A stretch of 64,000 nucleotides of DNA from Saprospiraceae bacterium (GCA_022448945.1 JAKVCV010000011.1:425492-489491); one strand, 5' to 3'; shown: positions 9,654 to 17,943, numbered from the stretch's first letter. The notes: generated by a model from the letters alone, not told the origin. Translations and numbers: made by a program.

Positions 9654-10910
9654 TTAACTTTTAGGTGGGGTGTCAGGGATTCTGTTAACTTGTATTTTTT
9701 CAATTTTAGTATTACTAACTTCTAAAATTGTAAATTTGTAGTTTTTAAGTCTAATGATTTCGCCTTGTTCAGGAATATCTTCCTGTAATGTTACAATTAA
9801 ACCTGATAAAGTATGATATTCTGAGCTTTCTGGAATGTCTAAGTCGTATTCTTTATTGATTAGGTCAATTTCGTTTCTCCCTGAAAAAATATATTCATTT
9901 TCATTGATTTTTAAATCTTCTTCACCTAGGTCATGTTCGTCTTCTATTTCCCCAAAGATTTCTTCAAGAATATCTTCAAGTGCAACAACTCCAGCAGTTC
10001 CTCCACGTTCATCAACAACCCAGGCTAAATTAAGTTTTTCTTTAATTAGTAAATTCATTACATCCTGTACAGGAGTAAATTCATATACCAATGGGATTTT
10101 CCACAAAATATCTTTTATAGATCTAGGACCTTCAAATAGTCTTTGATGATGAACATATCCTTCTATGTAATCAATACTTTCATTATATACGAGTAATCTG
10201 GACAGGCTGGTTTCAATAAATTTGTCTCGAAGCTGATCTATACTTTCATTGATTTCAATACTCCCAATTTCATTTCTAGGAATCATGCAATCCTGTACAG
10301 TTAAGGTGTTAATATGTAATGCATTTTTAAAGAGTCTAGTGTCAATATCATCTTCGTCCGTTGTCTTGATTGTATGAATAAAATGCTCAAGGTCAAGCCG
10401 GGTAAAAACTTGTTTTGTAGATTCGTTTGGGATTTTAAATATTTTTTCAATTAATGTATTTGAAGTTTTTATCATTATCCAAACTAAGGGTGTTAAAAGC
10501 CATTGAATAATATATAATGGGTAGGCAAAAAGAAATAATATTCCTGTCGGGTTTATTTGAAAAGACACTTTTGGTAAGAATTCACCTAAAATCAGAACAA
10601 CTATAGTCGTTATAAGAGTAGCTTGAATAGTTCCGCCAAATTCATCAATGTTTATCGAAAAATATTGTTCTAAAAAACTCCCGGCAAGAAGACTCAGTAT
10701 AACCAATACTATATTGTTACCCACAAGAGTGGTTCCAAGAAATTCTGAAGGTTTGTCCTGAAATCCCGCAAGAATAAGACCACGTCTATTACCTTTTTTT
10801 CGTTCTACTTCAACGCGCACACAATCTGAAGAAATAAAAGCTATTTCTATTCCTGAAAAAAAACCTGAACATAATAAAAAAACAAGAAGGATTAAAAAAT
10901 CAAATAACAT
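9654..10910 (-). CDS. CNNM/CorC-family membrane protein with CBS domains
   Basis: The product is 418 residues. The first 190 or so hold the CNNM transmembrane domain: a hydrophobic segment at 3-20 with SGFFSGIEIAFISS, further segments near 60-80, 93-113 and 123-150, and a short re-entrant region. A CBS pair follows at about 205-330 with MIPRNEIGSIE and LAWVVDERGGTAGVVALEDILEEIFGEI (discontinuous quote of the conserved core), then a C-terminal CorC/HlyC domain (about 345-410). Such proteins are linked to magnesium or other ion transport. GldE of gliding flavobacteria is a relative, but gldD and ssb are not adjacent here, so I do not use that name. Confidence 0.85.
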   Translation of the reverse strand: MLFDFLILLVFLLCSGFFSGIEIAFISSDCVRVEVERKKGNRRGLILAGFQDKPSEFLGTTLVGNNIVLVILSLLAGSFLEQYFSINIDEFGGTIQATLITTIVVLILGEFLPKVSFQINPTGILFLFAYPLYIIQWLLTPLVWIMIKTSNTLIEKIFKIPNESTKQVFTRLDLEHFIHTIKTTDEDDIDTRLFKNALHINTLTVQDCMIPRNEIGSIEINESIDQLRDKFIETSLSRLLVYNESIDYIEGYVHHQRLFEGPRSIKDILWKIPLVYEFTPVQDVMNLLIKEKLNLAWVVDERGGTAGVVALEDILEEIFGEIEDEHDLGEEDLKINENEYIFSGRNEIDLINKEYDLDIPESSEYHTLSGLIVTLQEDIPEQGEIIRLKNYKFTILEVSNTKIEKIQVNRIPDTPPKS

Positions 10911-11177
10911 ATGGTGATTAAATAAACTGTATGCTTGTGTAATGATAAATTAGTTCTTCAATATGTATGTAGAATGTAAATGATTATTGTTTAATGAACG
11001 TATATATCTTAATAAGCTTATACTCATTATTCATTGATTGAGTTTCATTTTGTTTTGAATAGTTGGTTGGAAACAAGGTAATAAAATTATTGGTTTAGAG
11101 TAAATTTTGAAGAACATGAATTATTTTTTAGATACTAAAGTTCTTAAATTGTACGTTCTTACTTAATAGTTTTATAC

Positions 11178-11738
11178 TTAAAAAGGGCTATTTACAACAT
11201 TTTTTGATTCGACCATGCCTTTTACTTCATAAATTTCCCAGTTCGTAAAATCTAAATTGGATTTAAATCCAAATCCTGTAATAATTTGTGAAGGGGTAGT
11301 GATTTTTACAAATTTGTTTGAATAGATTTGTTCTGAAGGTTCATCCCATGTCAATTGATTAGTTTCCAATAGTTCCTTTTTGCTGTTCCAAATTCTAACG
11401 CTGTCTTTCAGGTACACAATATGTTCTTTTTGGAATTGTTCTGCATATTTAGCAACCAATCTACTCGTTTGAATATGATGGTCATTATAAAAATCTACTT
11501 CTACGCCATCTGGAAAAATTTGTTTTGGGTTTTTTTTATCAATGTATCTTAATAAAGTGGGAGCATGTATTTCAACCCGTACTATTGCTGAGTCGCTATA
11601 TAATAATTGAACCCCACTGACACGTTCAATCCCAAAATTGTCTTCTAATGTTATATCTTCTAAGTCTTCAAGTTCATTTCCATTACAAGATGTTAATGTC
11701 ATTGCTAAGAATAGAAAAAATATTTTAAGCTGATTCAT
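11178..11738 (-). CDS. lptC: LPS export periplasmic protein LptC
   Basis: The product is about 186 residues from the Met I prefer, with a lipoprotein or uncleaved signal MNQLKIFFLFLAMTLTSC whose last residues form a lipobox. An alternative in-frame ATG nine codons upstream (11765) would give a longer n-region. The rest is a single LptC-type beta-jellyroll half: VSGVQLLYSDSA, then FPDGVEVDFYND and YSNKFVKITTPSQIITGFGFKS, which match Bacteroidota LptC. LptC links the inner-membrane LptBFG pump to the LptA bridge that carries lipopolysaccharide to the outer membrane. The gene stands upstream of the CNNM gene, 267 bases away. Confidence 0.85.
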   Translation of the reverse strand: MNQLKIFFLFLAMTLTSCNGNELEDLEDITLEDNFGIERVSGVQLLYSDSAIVRVEIHAPTLLRYIDKKNPKQIFPDGVEVDFYNDHHIQTSRLVAKYAEQFQKEHIVYLKDSVRIWNSKKELLETNQLTWDEPSEQIYSNKFVKITTPSQIITGFGFKSNLDFTNWEIYEVKGMVESKNVVNSPF

Positions 11739-12265
11739 TATAATTTCCAAATTGATATTGATCATAATATAAATTTATATAAATATAGTTGTTTTGTAAC
11801 TTTATTGTTTAATTTTTAGTTTAATTAATTATAATCAAAATATATGTTATAACATCTCTAAATTTAGTTAAAAATTTGTTGAAATGCTCTAACTATATAA
11901 GATTACATATTGAACTAAAAACTTCTCTAATTTAACTTTATAACTTTTTTTGTCTAAAAGCAAAAGTTTTGTTAAATAGGGCTGTTAAAATTTGGAAATA
12001 TAGACTTTTAGTGTTAGATTTATTCACCATAAAAGTTTAAGTGGAGTAACTCGATATCAGTCTGGTTGCTCCACTTTAAACTAAGGCAACAATAACACAA
12101 TGGTTCATGAACTGCCGTCTAATAACTTTGGTTTTGAGGCAACATTAACAAGGGATAATTTATATATATCTTTTTTGCATCTTGAGGTGTTTTTTTATTC
12201 TAGAATGTCGGGGCAATTGTTTTCAAAACTATAGGCAAAATATTTAATTAATAAAACTGACTCAT
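11739..12265. other. Long intergenic region upstream of hpf
   Basis: I find no credible coding frame here. The left half (to about 11990) is AT-rich and plain. The right half is more structured and less AT-rich: a 17-bp stem-loop at 12034-12082, and a 14-base direct repeat at 12084-12097 and 12137-12150 (AGGCAACAATAACA and AGGCAACATTAACA). A TTTG near 11993 and TAGATTTA near 12015 could form an imperfect promoter that starts a transcript just before the stem-loop. This makes the region a candidate for a small RNA or a long hpf leader. Confidence 0.5.
12034..12082. ncRNA. Strong stem-loop; candidate small RNA or leader element upstream of hpf
   Basis: Bases 12034-12050 pair with 12065-12082: 17 base pairs containing one T-G wobble and a one-base bulge (T12077), closing a 14-base loop that contains GATATC. 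There is no T-run after it, so it is not an intrinsic terminator. No SRP, RNase P or tmRNA signature is visible. Strand is not certain, although the imperfect promoter upstream favours the plus strand. Confidence 0.45.
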
Positions 12266-12562
12266 ATGGAAATCACGAAACAGGCCTTAAACTTTGAAGC
12301 TGATTCTAAACTTATGGAATTTGTTGATAAAAAGTTGGTCAAATTGGAAACTTTTTTTGACAACATTGTTAGTGCTGATGTTTGTCTAAGATTACAAAAA
12401 ACCGGACAAGTACAAGATAAAATTGCTGAAATTAAAGTGAAGGTTCCTGGTTCTGTTTTAGTGTCAAAACAAACAAGTAAATCTTTTGAGGAATCTGTTG
12501 ATTTAGGAGCTTCTTCTTTAAGAAGACAATTAATAAAGTATAAATTGAAGAAATACAAATAA
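12266..12562 (+). CDS. hpf: Ribosome hibernation promoting factor (HPF/RaiA family)
   Basis: The product is 98 residues, the size of the short HPF/YfiA class. It has the family beta-alpha-beta-beta-beta-alpha pattern, with KLMEFVDKKLVKLETFF as the first helix, then VCLRLQKTG and AEIKVKVPG as strands, and a basic C-terminal helix ending KYKLKKYK. It would bind the decoding centre of the 30S subunit during starvation and stop translation. It stands just upstream of the tRNA/tuf/rpoBC block, as in other Bacteroidota. A same-length frame on the opposite strand has no similarity and is a shadow. Confidence 0.9.
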   Translation: MEITKQALNFEADSKLMEFVDKKLVKLETFFDNIVSADVCLRLQKTGQVQDKIAEIKVKVPGSVLVSKQTSKSFEESVDLGASSLRRQLIKYKLKKYK

Positions 12563-12587
12563 AAAACACCGTTTTTCTATAAAAAAT

Positions 12588-12617
12588 TTTGAGATTTTAA
12601 AAAAGGTTGTATATTTG
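12588..12617 (+). promoter_or_regulatory. Promoter of the tRNA-tuf operon
   Basis: TTTG at 12588-12591, an 18-base spacer, and TATATTTG at 12610-12617 match the Bacteroidota primary sigma consensus exactly. The predicted start is near 12624, giving a leader of about 60 bases before tRNA-Thr that begins with a small hairpin (AGAGGG, loop ATAG, CCCTCT, 12627-12642). Confidence 0.7.
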
Positions 12618-12681
12618 CAAGCGCTTAGAGGGATAGCCCTCTTCGAAGTTCTTAAAAAAGCAAGTATACAACCTTTTTTTT
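12599..12681 (+). terminator. 20-bp hairpin with T-run after hpf, overlapping the tRNA promoter
   Basis: Bases 12599-12618 pair with 12660-12679 over 20 base pairs with a single T-G wobble. The loop is 41 bases and contains its own 6-bp hairpin. Nine T residues follow (12674-12682), ending exactly one base before tRNA-Thr. For RNA coming from hpf this is an intrinsic terminator. RNA started at the promoter embedded in the left arm would lack that arm and could not form it. Confidence 0.65.
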
Positions 12682-12682
12682 T

Positions 12683-12756
12683 GCCGATATAGCTCAGCTG
12701 GCTAGAGCAGCTGATTTGTAATCAGCAGGTCGTGGGTTCGAGTCCCTCTATCGGCT
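12683..12756 (+). tRNA. tRNA-Thr (anticodon TGT)
   Basis: A complete cloverleaf of 74 bases can be drawn: acceptor GCCGATA paired with TATCGGC, discriminator T, anticodon stem GCTGA/TCAGC with loop TTTGTAA, and a T-arm with GGTTCGAGTCC. The 3' CCA is not encoded. It is the first of five tRNA genes interleaved with tuf and secE. Confidence 0.97.
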
Positions 12757-12798
12757 CTTTTGCATAAACAAAATTAAGTGAAATCTTAGTTTTTGGAA

Positions 12799-12881
12799 GG
12801 GGGTGCGCCGGAGTTGGAGAGCCGGGCCAGACTGTAAATCTGGTGTCTACGACTGAGTAGGTTCGAGTCCTACCACCCCCA
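12799..12881 (+). tRNA. tRNA-Tyr (anticodon GTA)
   Basis: This is an 83-base class II tRNA: acceptor GGGGGTG/CACCCCC, discriminator A, anticodon stem CCAGA/TCTGG with loop CTGTAAA, and a long variable arm (TGTCTACGACTGA), as expected for bacterial tyrosine tRNA. CCA is not encoded. Confidence 0.97.
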
Positions 12882-12935
12882 CTGATATGCTTTTATTATA
12901 ATTTAAGTATTTTGTGCTCAAATTTATGATTAAAA

Positions 12936-13008
12936 GCGGGAGTAGCTCAGTTGGTAGAGCATTAGCCTTCCAAGCTAACGGTCGCGGGTTCGAGTCTCGT
13001 CTCCCGCT
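12936..13008 (+). tRNA. tRNA-Gly (anticodon TCC)
   Basis: This 73-base gene has acceptor GCGGGAG/CTCCCGC, discriminator T, anticodon stem TTAGC/GCTAA with loop CTTCCAA, and T-arm GCGGGTTCGAGTCTCGT. CCA is not encoded. Confidence 0.97.
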
Positions 13009-13080
13009 CAAATTAAATTTTGTAAGGAACTTTTGTTCCTTTATTATTTATATATAGAGCATTTGAAATTTGGCGATTTC

Positions 13081-13152
13081 GCCAACGTAGCTCAGGGGTA
13101 GAGCACCACCTTGGTAAGGTGGGGGTCGGCAGTTCAATTCTGCTCGTTGGCT
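13081..13152 (+). tRNA. tRNA-Thr (anticodon GGT)
   Basis: This 72-base gene has acceptor GCCAACG/CGTTGGC, discriminator T, and anticodon stem CCACC/GGTGG with loop TTGGTAA. It is the second threonine isoacceptor in the cluster and stands immediately upstream of tuf, the usual bacterial arrangement. Confidence 0.97.
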
Positions 13153-13262
13153 CTATTCTTCATTAATTGAAAAGAAATAAACAATATAGTTACCACTTAT
13201 AATGGTGTTGTGTTGTTTTATTAAAAAACATTTATTAAACATTTTAATTATCTAGACTAATC

Positions 13263-14450
13263 ATGGCTAAAGAAACGTTTGATCGCTCAAAGCCCCACGT
13301 TAATATAGGAACTATTGGACACGTGGATCATGGTAAGACCACTCTTACTGCTGCAATAACTACGGTTTTGGCAGATTCAGGTCTTGCTGAGAAAAAAGAC
13401 TATTCATCTATAGATGCTGCTCCAGAAGAAAAGGAGCGTGGTATTACTATTAATACAGCACATGTTGAATATGAAACTGTAAATCGTCATTACGCACACG
13501 TAGACTGTCCGGGTCACGCAGATTATGTAAAAAACATGGTAACTGGAGCTGCTCAAATGGATGGAGCTATTTTAGTTGTTGCTGCAACAGATGGTCCTAT
13601 GCCTCAAACTCGTGAACATATTTTGTTGGCGCGTCAGGTAGGTGTACCTAAGATTGTTGTTTTTATGAACAAAGTTGATCTTGTTGATGATCCAGAAATG
13701 CTAGAACTAGTAGAAATGGAAGCAGGGGAGATTTTAGAATCTTATGGATTTGAAGATTGTTCAGTTATTCAAGGATCTGCACTTAAAGCATTAGAAGGAG
13801 ATGCTGGTGGTGTTGCTGCAATCAAAGAATTAATGGAAGCTGTTGACAATGATATTCCACTGCCAGTTCGTGATGTAGAAAAACCATTTTTAATGCCAAT
13901 TGAAGATGTATTTTCTATAACAGGTCGTGGTACTGTTGCTACTGGACGTATTGAAAGAGGTGTTATTAATACAGGAGATGCTGTTGATATTATTGGTTTT
14001 CAAGCTGCTGGAGAAAAATTAACATCCACTGTGACAGGAGTTGAAATGTTCCGTAAAATTTTAGATCGTGGTGAAGCTGGTGATAATGCTGGTCTACTAT
14101 TAAGAGGTGTTGATAAGGAAGCGCTTAAAAGAGGTATGGTAATCTGTAAACCAGGTTCTGTTAAACCGCATACTAAATTTACTTGTGAAGTATATGTTCT
14201 AAGTAAAGAGGAAGGTGGTCGTCACAAACCATTTTTTAATGGGTATCGTCCGCAATTTTATTTCCGTACTACTGATGTAACAGGTGCTATCCAGCTTCCA
14301 GAAAATGTAGAAATGGTTATGCCTGGGGATAACCTTACAATTACTGTTGAGTTGATTGCTCCTATTGCTATGGAGAAAGGATTGAGATTCGCAATCCGTG
14401 AGGGTGGACGTACTGTAGGTGCTGGGCAAGTAACAGAAATTCTTGCGTAA
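13263..14450 (+). CDS. tuf: Elongation factor Tu
   Basis: The product is 395 residues, normal length. GTPase motifs are intact: GHVDHGKT at 19-26, the switch II DCPGH, and NKVD; domains 2 and 3 follow with [13 protein letters not shown] and the C-terminal [15 protein letters not shown]-Tu brings aminoacyl-tRNA to the ribosome in the cytoplasm. The gene is flanked by tRNA-Thr(GGT) 110 bases upstream and tRNA-Trp 70 bases downstream, followed by secE, so it belongs to the tufB-type locus. It is probably co-transcribed with the tRNA genes. Confidence 0.99.
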   Translation: MAKETFDRSKPHVNIGTIGHVDHGKTTLTAAITTVLADSGLAEKKDYSSIDAAPEEKERGITINTAHVEYETVNRHYAHVDCPGHADYVKNMVTGAAQMDGAILVVAATDGPMPQTREHILLARQVGVPKIVVFMNKVDLVDDPEMLELVEMEAGEILESYGFEDCSVIQGSALKALEGDAGGVAAIKELMEAVDNDIPLPVRDVEKPFLMPIEDVFSITGRGTVATGRIERGVINTGDAVDIIGFQAAGEKLTSTVTGVEMFRKILDRGEAGDNAGLLLRGVDKEALKRGMVICKPGSVKPHTKFTCEVYVLSKEEGGRHKPFFNGYRPQFYFRTTDVTGAIQLPENVEMVMPGDNLTITVELIAPIAMEKGLRFAIREGGRTVGAGQVTEILA

Positions 14451-14486
14451 TAAAAGGGCTATAGCCTTTTGTAAATAAAAATATGT

Positions 14487-14514
14487 AGGGTTGGGCACTT
14501 TGTTGCTTAACCCT
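14487..14514 (+). promoter_or_regulatory. Hairpin between tuf and tRNA-Trp
   Basis: Bases 14487-14497 pair with 14504-14514 (11 pairs, two G-T wobbles) around the loop CTTTGT, six bases before tRNA-Trp. There is no T-run. A smaller imperfect hairpin with a TTTT tail lies at 14453-14471. Together these could be an RNA processing site and a weak attenuator separating tuf mRNA from the tRNA and secE. Confidence 0.4.
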
Positions 14515-14520
14515 TCGTTT

Positions 14521-14593
14521 ACGGGTGTAGCTCAATTGGTAGAGCATCGGTCTCCAAAACCGAGGGCTGGGGGTTCGAGTCCCTCCACCCGTG
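14521..14593 (+). tRNA. tRNA-Trp (anticodon CCA)
   Basis: This 73-base gene has acceptor ACGGGTG/CACCCGT, discriminator G as required for tryptophan identity, anticodon stem TCGGT/ACCGA with loop CTCCAAA, and T-arm GGGGGTTCGAGTCCCTC. It lies 32 bases upstream of secE, as in many bacteria. Confidence 0.97.
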
Positions 14594-14625
14594 CTAACTA
14601 TCATTTGATTTTAACATTTATTATC

Positions 14626-14799
14626 ATGATTGGATATTTAAAGCGTAGTATGAATGAACTTACCCAAAAGGTAACTTGGCCTACTTGGTCAGAATTGCAA
14701 AAAACAACTGTCGTTGTTCTTGCGGGATCAGTTTTTTTGGCTTGCCTGATAGCTCTAATGGATGCTATCTGGGTAAGAGCTTTAGGTTTTTTATATTAA
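14626..14799 (+). CDS. secE: Preprotein translocase subunit SecE
   Basis: The product is 57 residues, the short single-span form. MIGYLKRSMNELTQKVTWPTW is the amphipathic cytoplasmic helix with the conserved VTWPT(W) motif; one membrane segment follows (about 29-50). SecE clamps SecY in the inner-membrane translocon. An open frame begins further upstream at 14491 but runs through tRNA-Trp, so the ATG at 14626 is the real start. Confidence 0.95.
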   Translation: MIGYLKRSMNELTQKVTWPTWSELQKTTVVVLAGSVFLACLIALMDAIWVRALGFLY

Positions 14800-14833
14800 A
14801 GATTATTGACCTTTGAATGCAAATTTTGCGATT

Positions 14834-15409
14834 ATGGCTTCTGCAGAAACGAAATGGTATTGTTTGAGAGTGGTTTCTAACAAAGAACGTAAAATAAAAG
14901 AACGTTTGGATTTGGAAATAGACCGTAATGATTGGCGTAATGTCATACCTAATATAATTGTTGCTACGGAGAAAGTATATAAAATTCGCAATGGGAAAAA
15001 AGTTGTACTTGAACGTACGCTTACACCGGGCTATATTCTTGTTGAGGCTGTAATTAAGCAAACTCCTACTGGAGTAAAATCCGCTTTGAATGGGAATGTT
15101 ATTCAGGCAATAACATCTATTAAAGATGTGATTCATTTTCTCGGTAAAAAAACACCTATCCCTATGAGGGATCATGAGATTACAAGGATCTTGAGTAAAG
15201 TTGACGAGTCAGCAGAAAAGGGAGAAGAACTGGCAGATCCATTCCTTGTAGGTGAAGATGTAAAGGTTACAGATGGACACTTTAAAGATTTTACTGGTGT
15301 AGTAAAAATGGTTAATGAAGAGAAGAAAAAAATCGTTATCATTACCAAAGTATTTGGTAGAGAGACCGAAGTTGAATTGAATTTTATGCAAGTTGAAAAA
15401 AACGTTTAA
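14834..15409 (+). CDS. nusG: Transcription termination/antitermination factor NusG
   Basis: The product is 191 residues from the ATG at 14834 (MASAETKWYCLRV). The frame could be extended to a TTG at 14813, but the ATG gives the normal NusG start. The N-terminal NGN domain includes KWYCLRVVSNKE and LTPGYILVEAV. The C-terminal KOW domain reads FLVGEDVKVTDGHFKDFTGVV. NusG binds the clamp of RNA polymerase and couples it to Rho or to ribosomal S10. It lies between secE and rplK in the conserved order. Confidence 0.97.
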   Translation: MASAETKWYCLRVVSNKERKIKERLDLEIDRNDWRNVIPNIIVATEKVYKIRNGKKVVLERTLTPGYILVEAVIKQTPTGVKSALNGNVIQAITSIKDVIHFLGKKTPIPMRDHEITRILSKVDESAEKGEELADPFLVGEDVKVTDGHFKDFTGVVKMVNEEKKKIVIITKVFGRETEVELNFMQVEKNV

Positions 15410-15423
15410 AATATTTGTAAGTA

Positions 15424-15867
15424 ATGGCTAAAGAAATAGAAACATTTATCAAACTTCAAGTAAGAGGAGGACAGGCTAACCCTGCACCACCCGTAGGACC
15501 TGCGTTGGGTGCTAAAGGTGTCAATATCATGGAGTTCTGTAAAAGATTTAATGCAGAAACCCAAGAGAAAATGGGCCAAATTTTACCAGTTACCATAACT
15601 GTATTTAAGGACAAATCCTTTAGTTTTATAATCAAGACTTCTCCAGCAGCAGTTCAGCTATTATTAGCAGCTAAGCTGAAGAGTGGTTCAGCAGAATCTA
15701 ACCGTAATAAAGTGGGTTCTGTTACATGGGACCAGGTTAAAACAATTGCAGAGTCTAAAATGGTTGATCTTAACTGTTTTACAATAGAGTCAGGAATGAA
15801 AATGATTGCTGGAACTGCAAGAAGTATGGGGATTAAAGTTGTCGGTGTTGCACCGTGGGCGAATTAG
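15424..15867 (+). CDS. rplK: 50S ribosomal protein L11
   Basis: The product is 147 residues. [20 protein letters not shown] is the conserved N-terminal domain; the C-terminal rRNA-binding domain ends [11 protein letters not shown]11 forms the GTPase-associated centre with 23S rRNA. It starts 14 bases after nusG, so the two are clearly co-transcribed. Confidence 0.99.
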   Translation: MAKEIETFIKLQVRGGQANPAPPVGPALGAKGVNIMEFCKRFNAETQEKMGQILPVTITVFKDKSFSFIIKTSPAAVQLLLAAKLKSGSAESNRNKVGSVTWDQVKTIAESKMVDLNCFTIESGMKMIAGTARSMGIKVVGVAPWAN

Positions 15868-15996
15868 TTTGATTTGTAATTATATAACAAAATAGTTCTG
15901 ACGAACTAATGTCTCTTTGAAAAAAGTTCATAGAGCATTTTTATAAACCCAAACTTCTATTGTATGTTTTGGGAATTTTGAAAAGTATTTTAAAAA

Positions 15997-16027
15997 GGAT
16001 GAAGAGCACAACCTCTTAATCTCATCC
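15997..16027 (+). promoter_or_regulatory. Hairpin before rplA; candidate L1 mRNA-binding site
   Basis: In the 178-base rplK-rplA spacer, GGATGA (15997-16002) pairs with TCATCC (16022-16027), and AGAG (16003-16006) pairs with CTCT (16013-16016). The two stems are separated by a one-sided five-base bulge. Two short helices joined by an asymmetric loop is the general shape of ribosomal protein L1 operators. It ends 18 bases before the rplA ATG, where it could control initiation. Confidence 0.4.
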
Positions 16028-16045
16028 AGAAAATTTTTTATTAAA

Positions 16046-16744
16046 ATGGGAAAAATTACTAAAAGAAGAGCAGAAGCTGAAAAGAAAATCGAAGCTGGCA
16101 AGCTCTATCCCCTAGAGGAAGCAATGGCCCTTATTAAAGAAGTCAACATTGCGAAATTTGATGCATCTGTAGATCTTCATATCCGTTTGGGTGTGGATCC
16201 ACGTAAAGCTGACCAAAATCTTCGAGGAACGATAAGCCTTCCTCACGGTACAGGTAAAGACAAGAAGGTTTTAGCGCTCTGTACTCCTGACAAGGAAGAG
16301 GAGGCCAAAGCCGCCGGAGCAGACTATGTAGGGTTAGATGAATATCTGACTAAAATGCAAGGTGGTTGGTTAGATATAGATGTTATTGTCGCAATGGCTA
16401 ATGTAATGCCAAAGCTTGGTCGTCTAGGTAGAGTATTAGGGCCTCGTGGTCTTATGCCTAATCCAAAGTCGGGAACAGTTGTAACTGGAGGGCAAAGCAT
16501 CGGAGATGCTGTTAGCTCAATAAAAAAGGGAAAAACCTCTTTTCGTGTTGATAAATATGGAATAATTCATACATCTGTTGGACGTGTATCCTTTACTGCA
16601 GAAAAATTATTTGACAACGCTTCTGAAGTATTGAATACAATTAATAAAATGAAACCTTCATCCGCAAAAGGGACTTATATGAAGAGTGTAACGGCTGCAA
16701 CAACTAATAGTCCAGGTGTTGCTATAAATACTAAGTTGAAATAA
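16046..16744 (+). CDS. rplA: 50S ribosomal protein L1
   Basis: The product is 232 residues of normal length. GKITKRRAEAEKKIEAGKLY begins it; the signature MPKLGRLGRVLGPRGLMPNP is present; DKYGIIHTSVGRVSF is close to the C-terminus. L1 forms the mobile stalk near the E site and in many bacteria represses its own operon. It follows rplK after 178 bases. Confidence 0.99.
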   Translation: MGKITKRRAEAEKKIEAGKLYPLEEAMALIKEVNIAKFDASVDLHIRLGVDPRKADQNLRGTISLPHGTGKDKKVLALCTPDKEEEAKAAGADYVGLDEYLTKMQGGWLDIDVIVAMANVMPKLGRLGRVLGPRGLMPNPKSGTVVTGGQSIGDAVSSIKKGKTSFRVDKYGIIHTSVGRVSFTAEKLFDNASEVLNTINKMKPSSAKGTYMKSVTAATTNSPGVAINTKLK

Positions 16745-16787
16745 TTTTCGAACTCTTTAGATAAAGTTTTAAAAATAATTATTAAAA

Positions 16788-17321
16788 ATGACAAAAGCAG
16801 AAAAAACATTAGCGATTGAAGAGTTATCGATGAAGTTTGCAGATAGCAATTCTTTTTATTTGACAGACTGTTCTGAACTAAATGTTGAAACAATAAATAA
16901 TCTTAGGCGCAAGTGCTTTGAACAAGGCATTAAACTTAAAGTAGTAAAAAATACTTTAATAAGAAAGGCTTTAGAAAAAGCTGCAGAATCCAATAATGAG
17001 AATTATGAGGATTTATATACTGTACTCAAAGGTGCTTCGGCACTCATGTTTACTGAAACAGGTAATGCTCCAGCGAAGCTCATAAAGAATTTTAGAGAAG
17101 AAAATGATAAGCCATTGTTAAAAGCCGCTTTTATAGAATCAGAGGTTTACCTTGGTGATGATCAATTAGAATCATTAGTCAATATCAAGTCAAAAGAAGA
17201 GCTGATCGGAGATGTTATTCTTATACTACAATCGCCAATCAAAAACCTTATTGGATCTCTTCAGTCTGGTGGAAGCACTATTTCTGGATTGCTCAAGGCT
17301 TTGGAAGAGCGTGCTAACTAA
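16788..17321 (+). CDS. rplJ: 50S ribosomal protein L10
   Basis: The product is 177 residues. The N-terminal rRNA-binding domain includes FYLTDCSELNVETINNLRRK and KVVKNTLIRKALEK; the C-terminal helix (SGLLKALEER) carries the L7/L12 binding sites. It stands 43 bases after rplA and 136 bases before rplL, its stalk partner. Confidence 0.98.
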   Translation: MTKAEKTLAIEELSMKFADSNSFYLTDCSELNVETINNLRRKCFEQGIKLKVVKNTLIRKALEKAAESNNENYEDLYTVLKGASALMFTETGNAPAKLIKNFREENDKPLLKAAFIESEVYLGDDQLESLVNIKSKEELIGDVILILQSPIKNLIGSLQSGGSTISGLLKALEERAN

Positions 17322-17457
17322 ATTGTAATCTGAATGGGTTGTTTTTGTTACAGACAACTTTTTATCTAGGATACTCGGCGCTTCCAGTTGAGTGTGCTGT
17401 ATAAATCTTATTTAGAAACTTATTTCTTTTTAGAAATTATTAAAATTAATTATTAAA

Positions 17458-17835
17458 ATGTCTGATTTAAATCAATTAGCTGAACAACTAGTTAACTTAA
17501 CAGTAAAAGATGTTAAAGAACTAGCTGACATTCTTAAAGAAACTTATGGCATTGAGCCTGCTGCTGCTGCTGTAGCTGTTGCTGCTAGCTCTGGAGATGG
17601 TGGAGGAGACGAAGCTGCTGCTAAAACTGAATTTGATGTAATGTTGAATTCAGCGGGTGCTGCTAAGTTAAAAGTAGTCAAAGAAATCAAAAATTTATTG
17701 GGTATAGGTCTTAAAGACGCTAAGGCTCTTGTCGATGGTGCTCCTTGTGCAGTAAAAGAAGGTGCTCCAAAAGATGAGGCTGAAAGCTTAAAAACCGCTT
17801 TAGAGGCCGTAGGAGCTGAAGTAGAGTTGAAATAG
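17458..17835 (+). CDS. rplL: 50S ribosomal protein L7/L12
   Basis: The product is 125 residues. There is an N-terminal dimerisation domain (about 1-35), an Ala/Gly hinge (about 37-53), and the C-terminal factor-binding domain with [21 protein letters not shown]7/L12 recruits and stimulates translational GTPases. Tandem hairpins lie after it in the spacer to rpoB. Confidence 0.99.
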   Translation: MSDLNQLAEQLVNLTVKDVKELADILKETYGIEPAAAAVAVAASSGDGGGDEAAAKTEFDVMLNSAGAAKLKVVKEIKNLLGIGLKDAKALVDGAPCAVKEGAPKDEAESLKTALEAVGAEVELK

Positions 17836-17892
17836 TAATGTTTAGTTGTAGCGGGGCAAATATCCTGTTCAGCACTATACTTTTCTTTAAAG

Positions 17893-17928
17893 TGTAGGCT
17901 TAGTTACCATATGGCAGCTAAGCCTACA
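17893..17928 (+). promoter_or_regulatory. Perfect 11-bp hairpin in the rplL-rpoB spacer
   Basis: TGTAGGCTTAG (17893-17903) and CTAAGCCTACA (17918-17928) are perfect inverted copies around a 14-base loop. There is no following T-run. In E. coli the same spacer has an RNase III cleavage hairpin downstream of a partial terminator. This element could play the processing role here, which is inference. Confidence 0.5.
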
Positions 17929-17943
17929 TCTCTATTATTGACT

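Noticed and set aside
12262..12558. Open frame of 98 codons antisense to hpf
   Set aside because: It mirrors hpf exactly, has no recognisable product and no promoter; hpf is the conserved gene.
14491..14625. N-terminal extension of secE
   Set aside because: It translates tRNA-Trp; the ATG at 14626 gives a normal SecE.
14765..15175. Antisense frame over nusG (136 codons)
   Set aside because: Composition is a shadow of nusG, with no similarity to any family.
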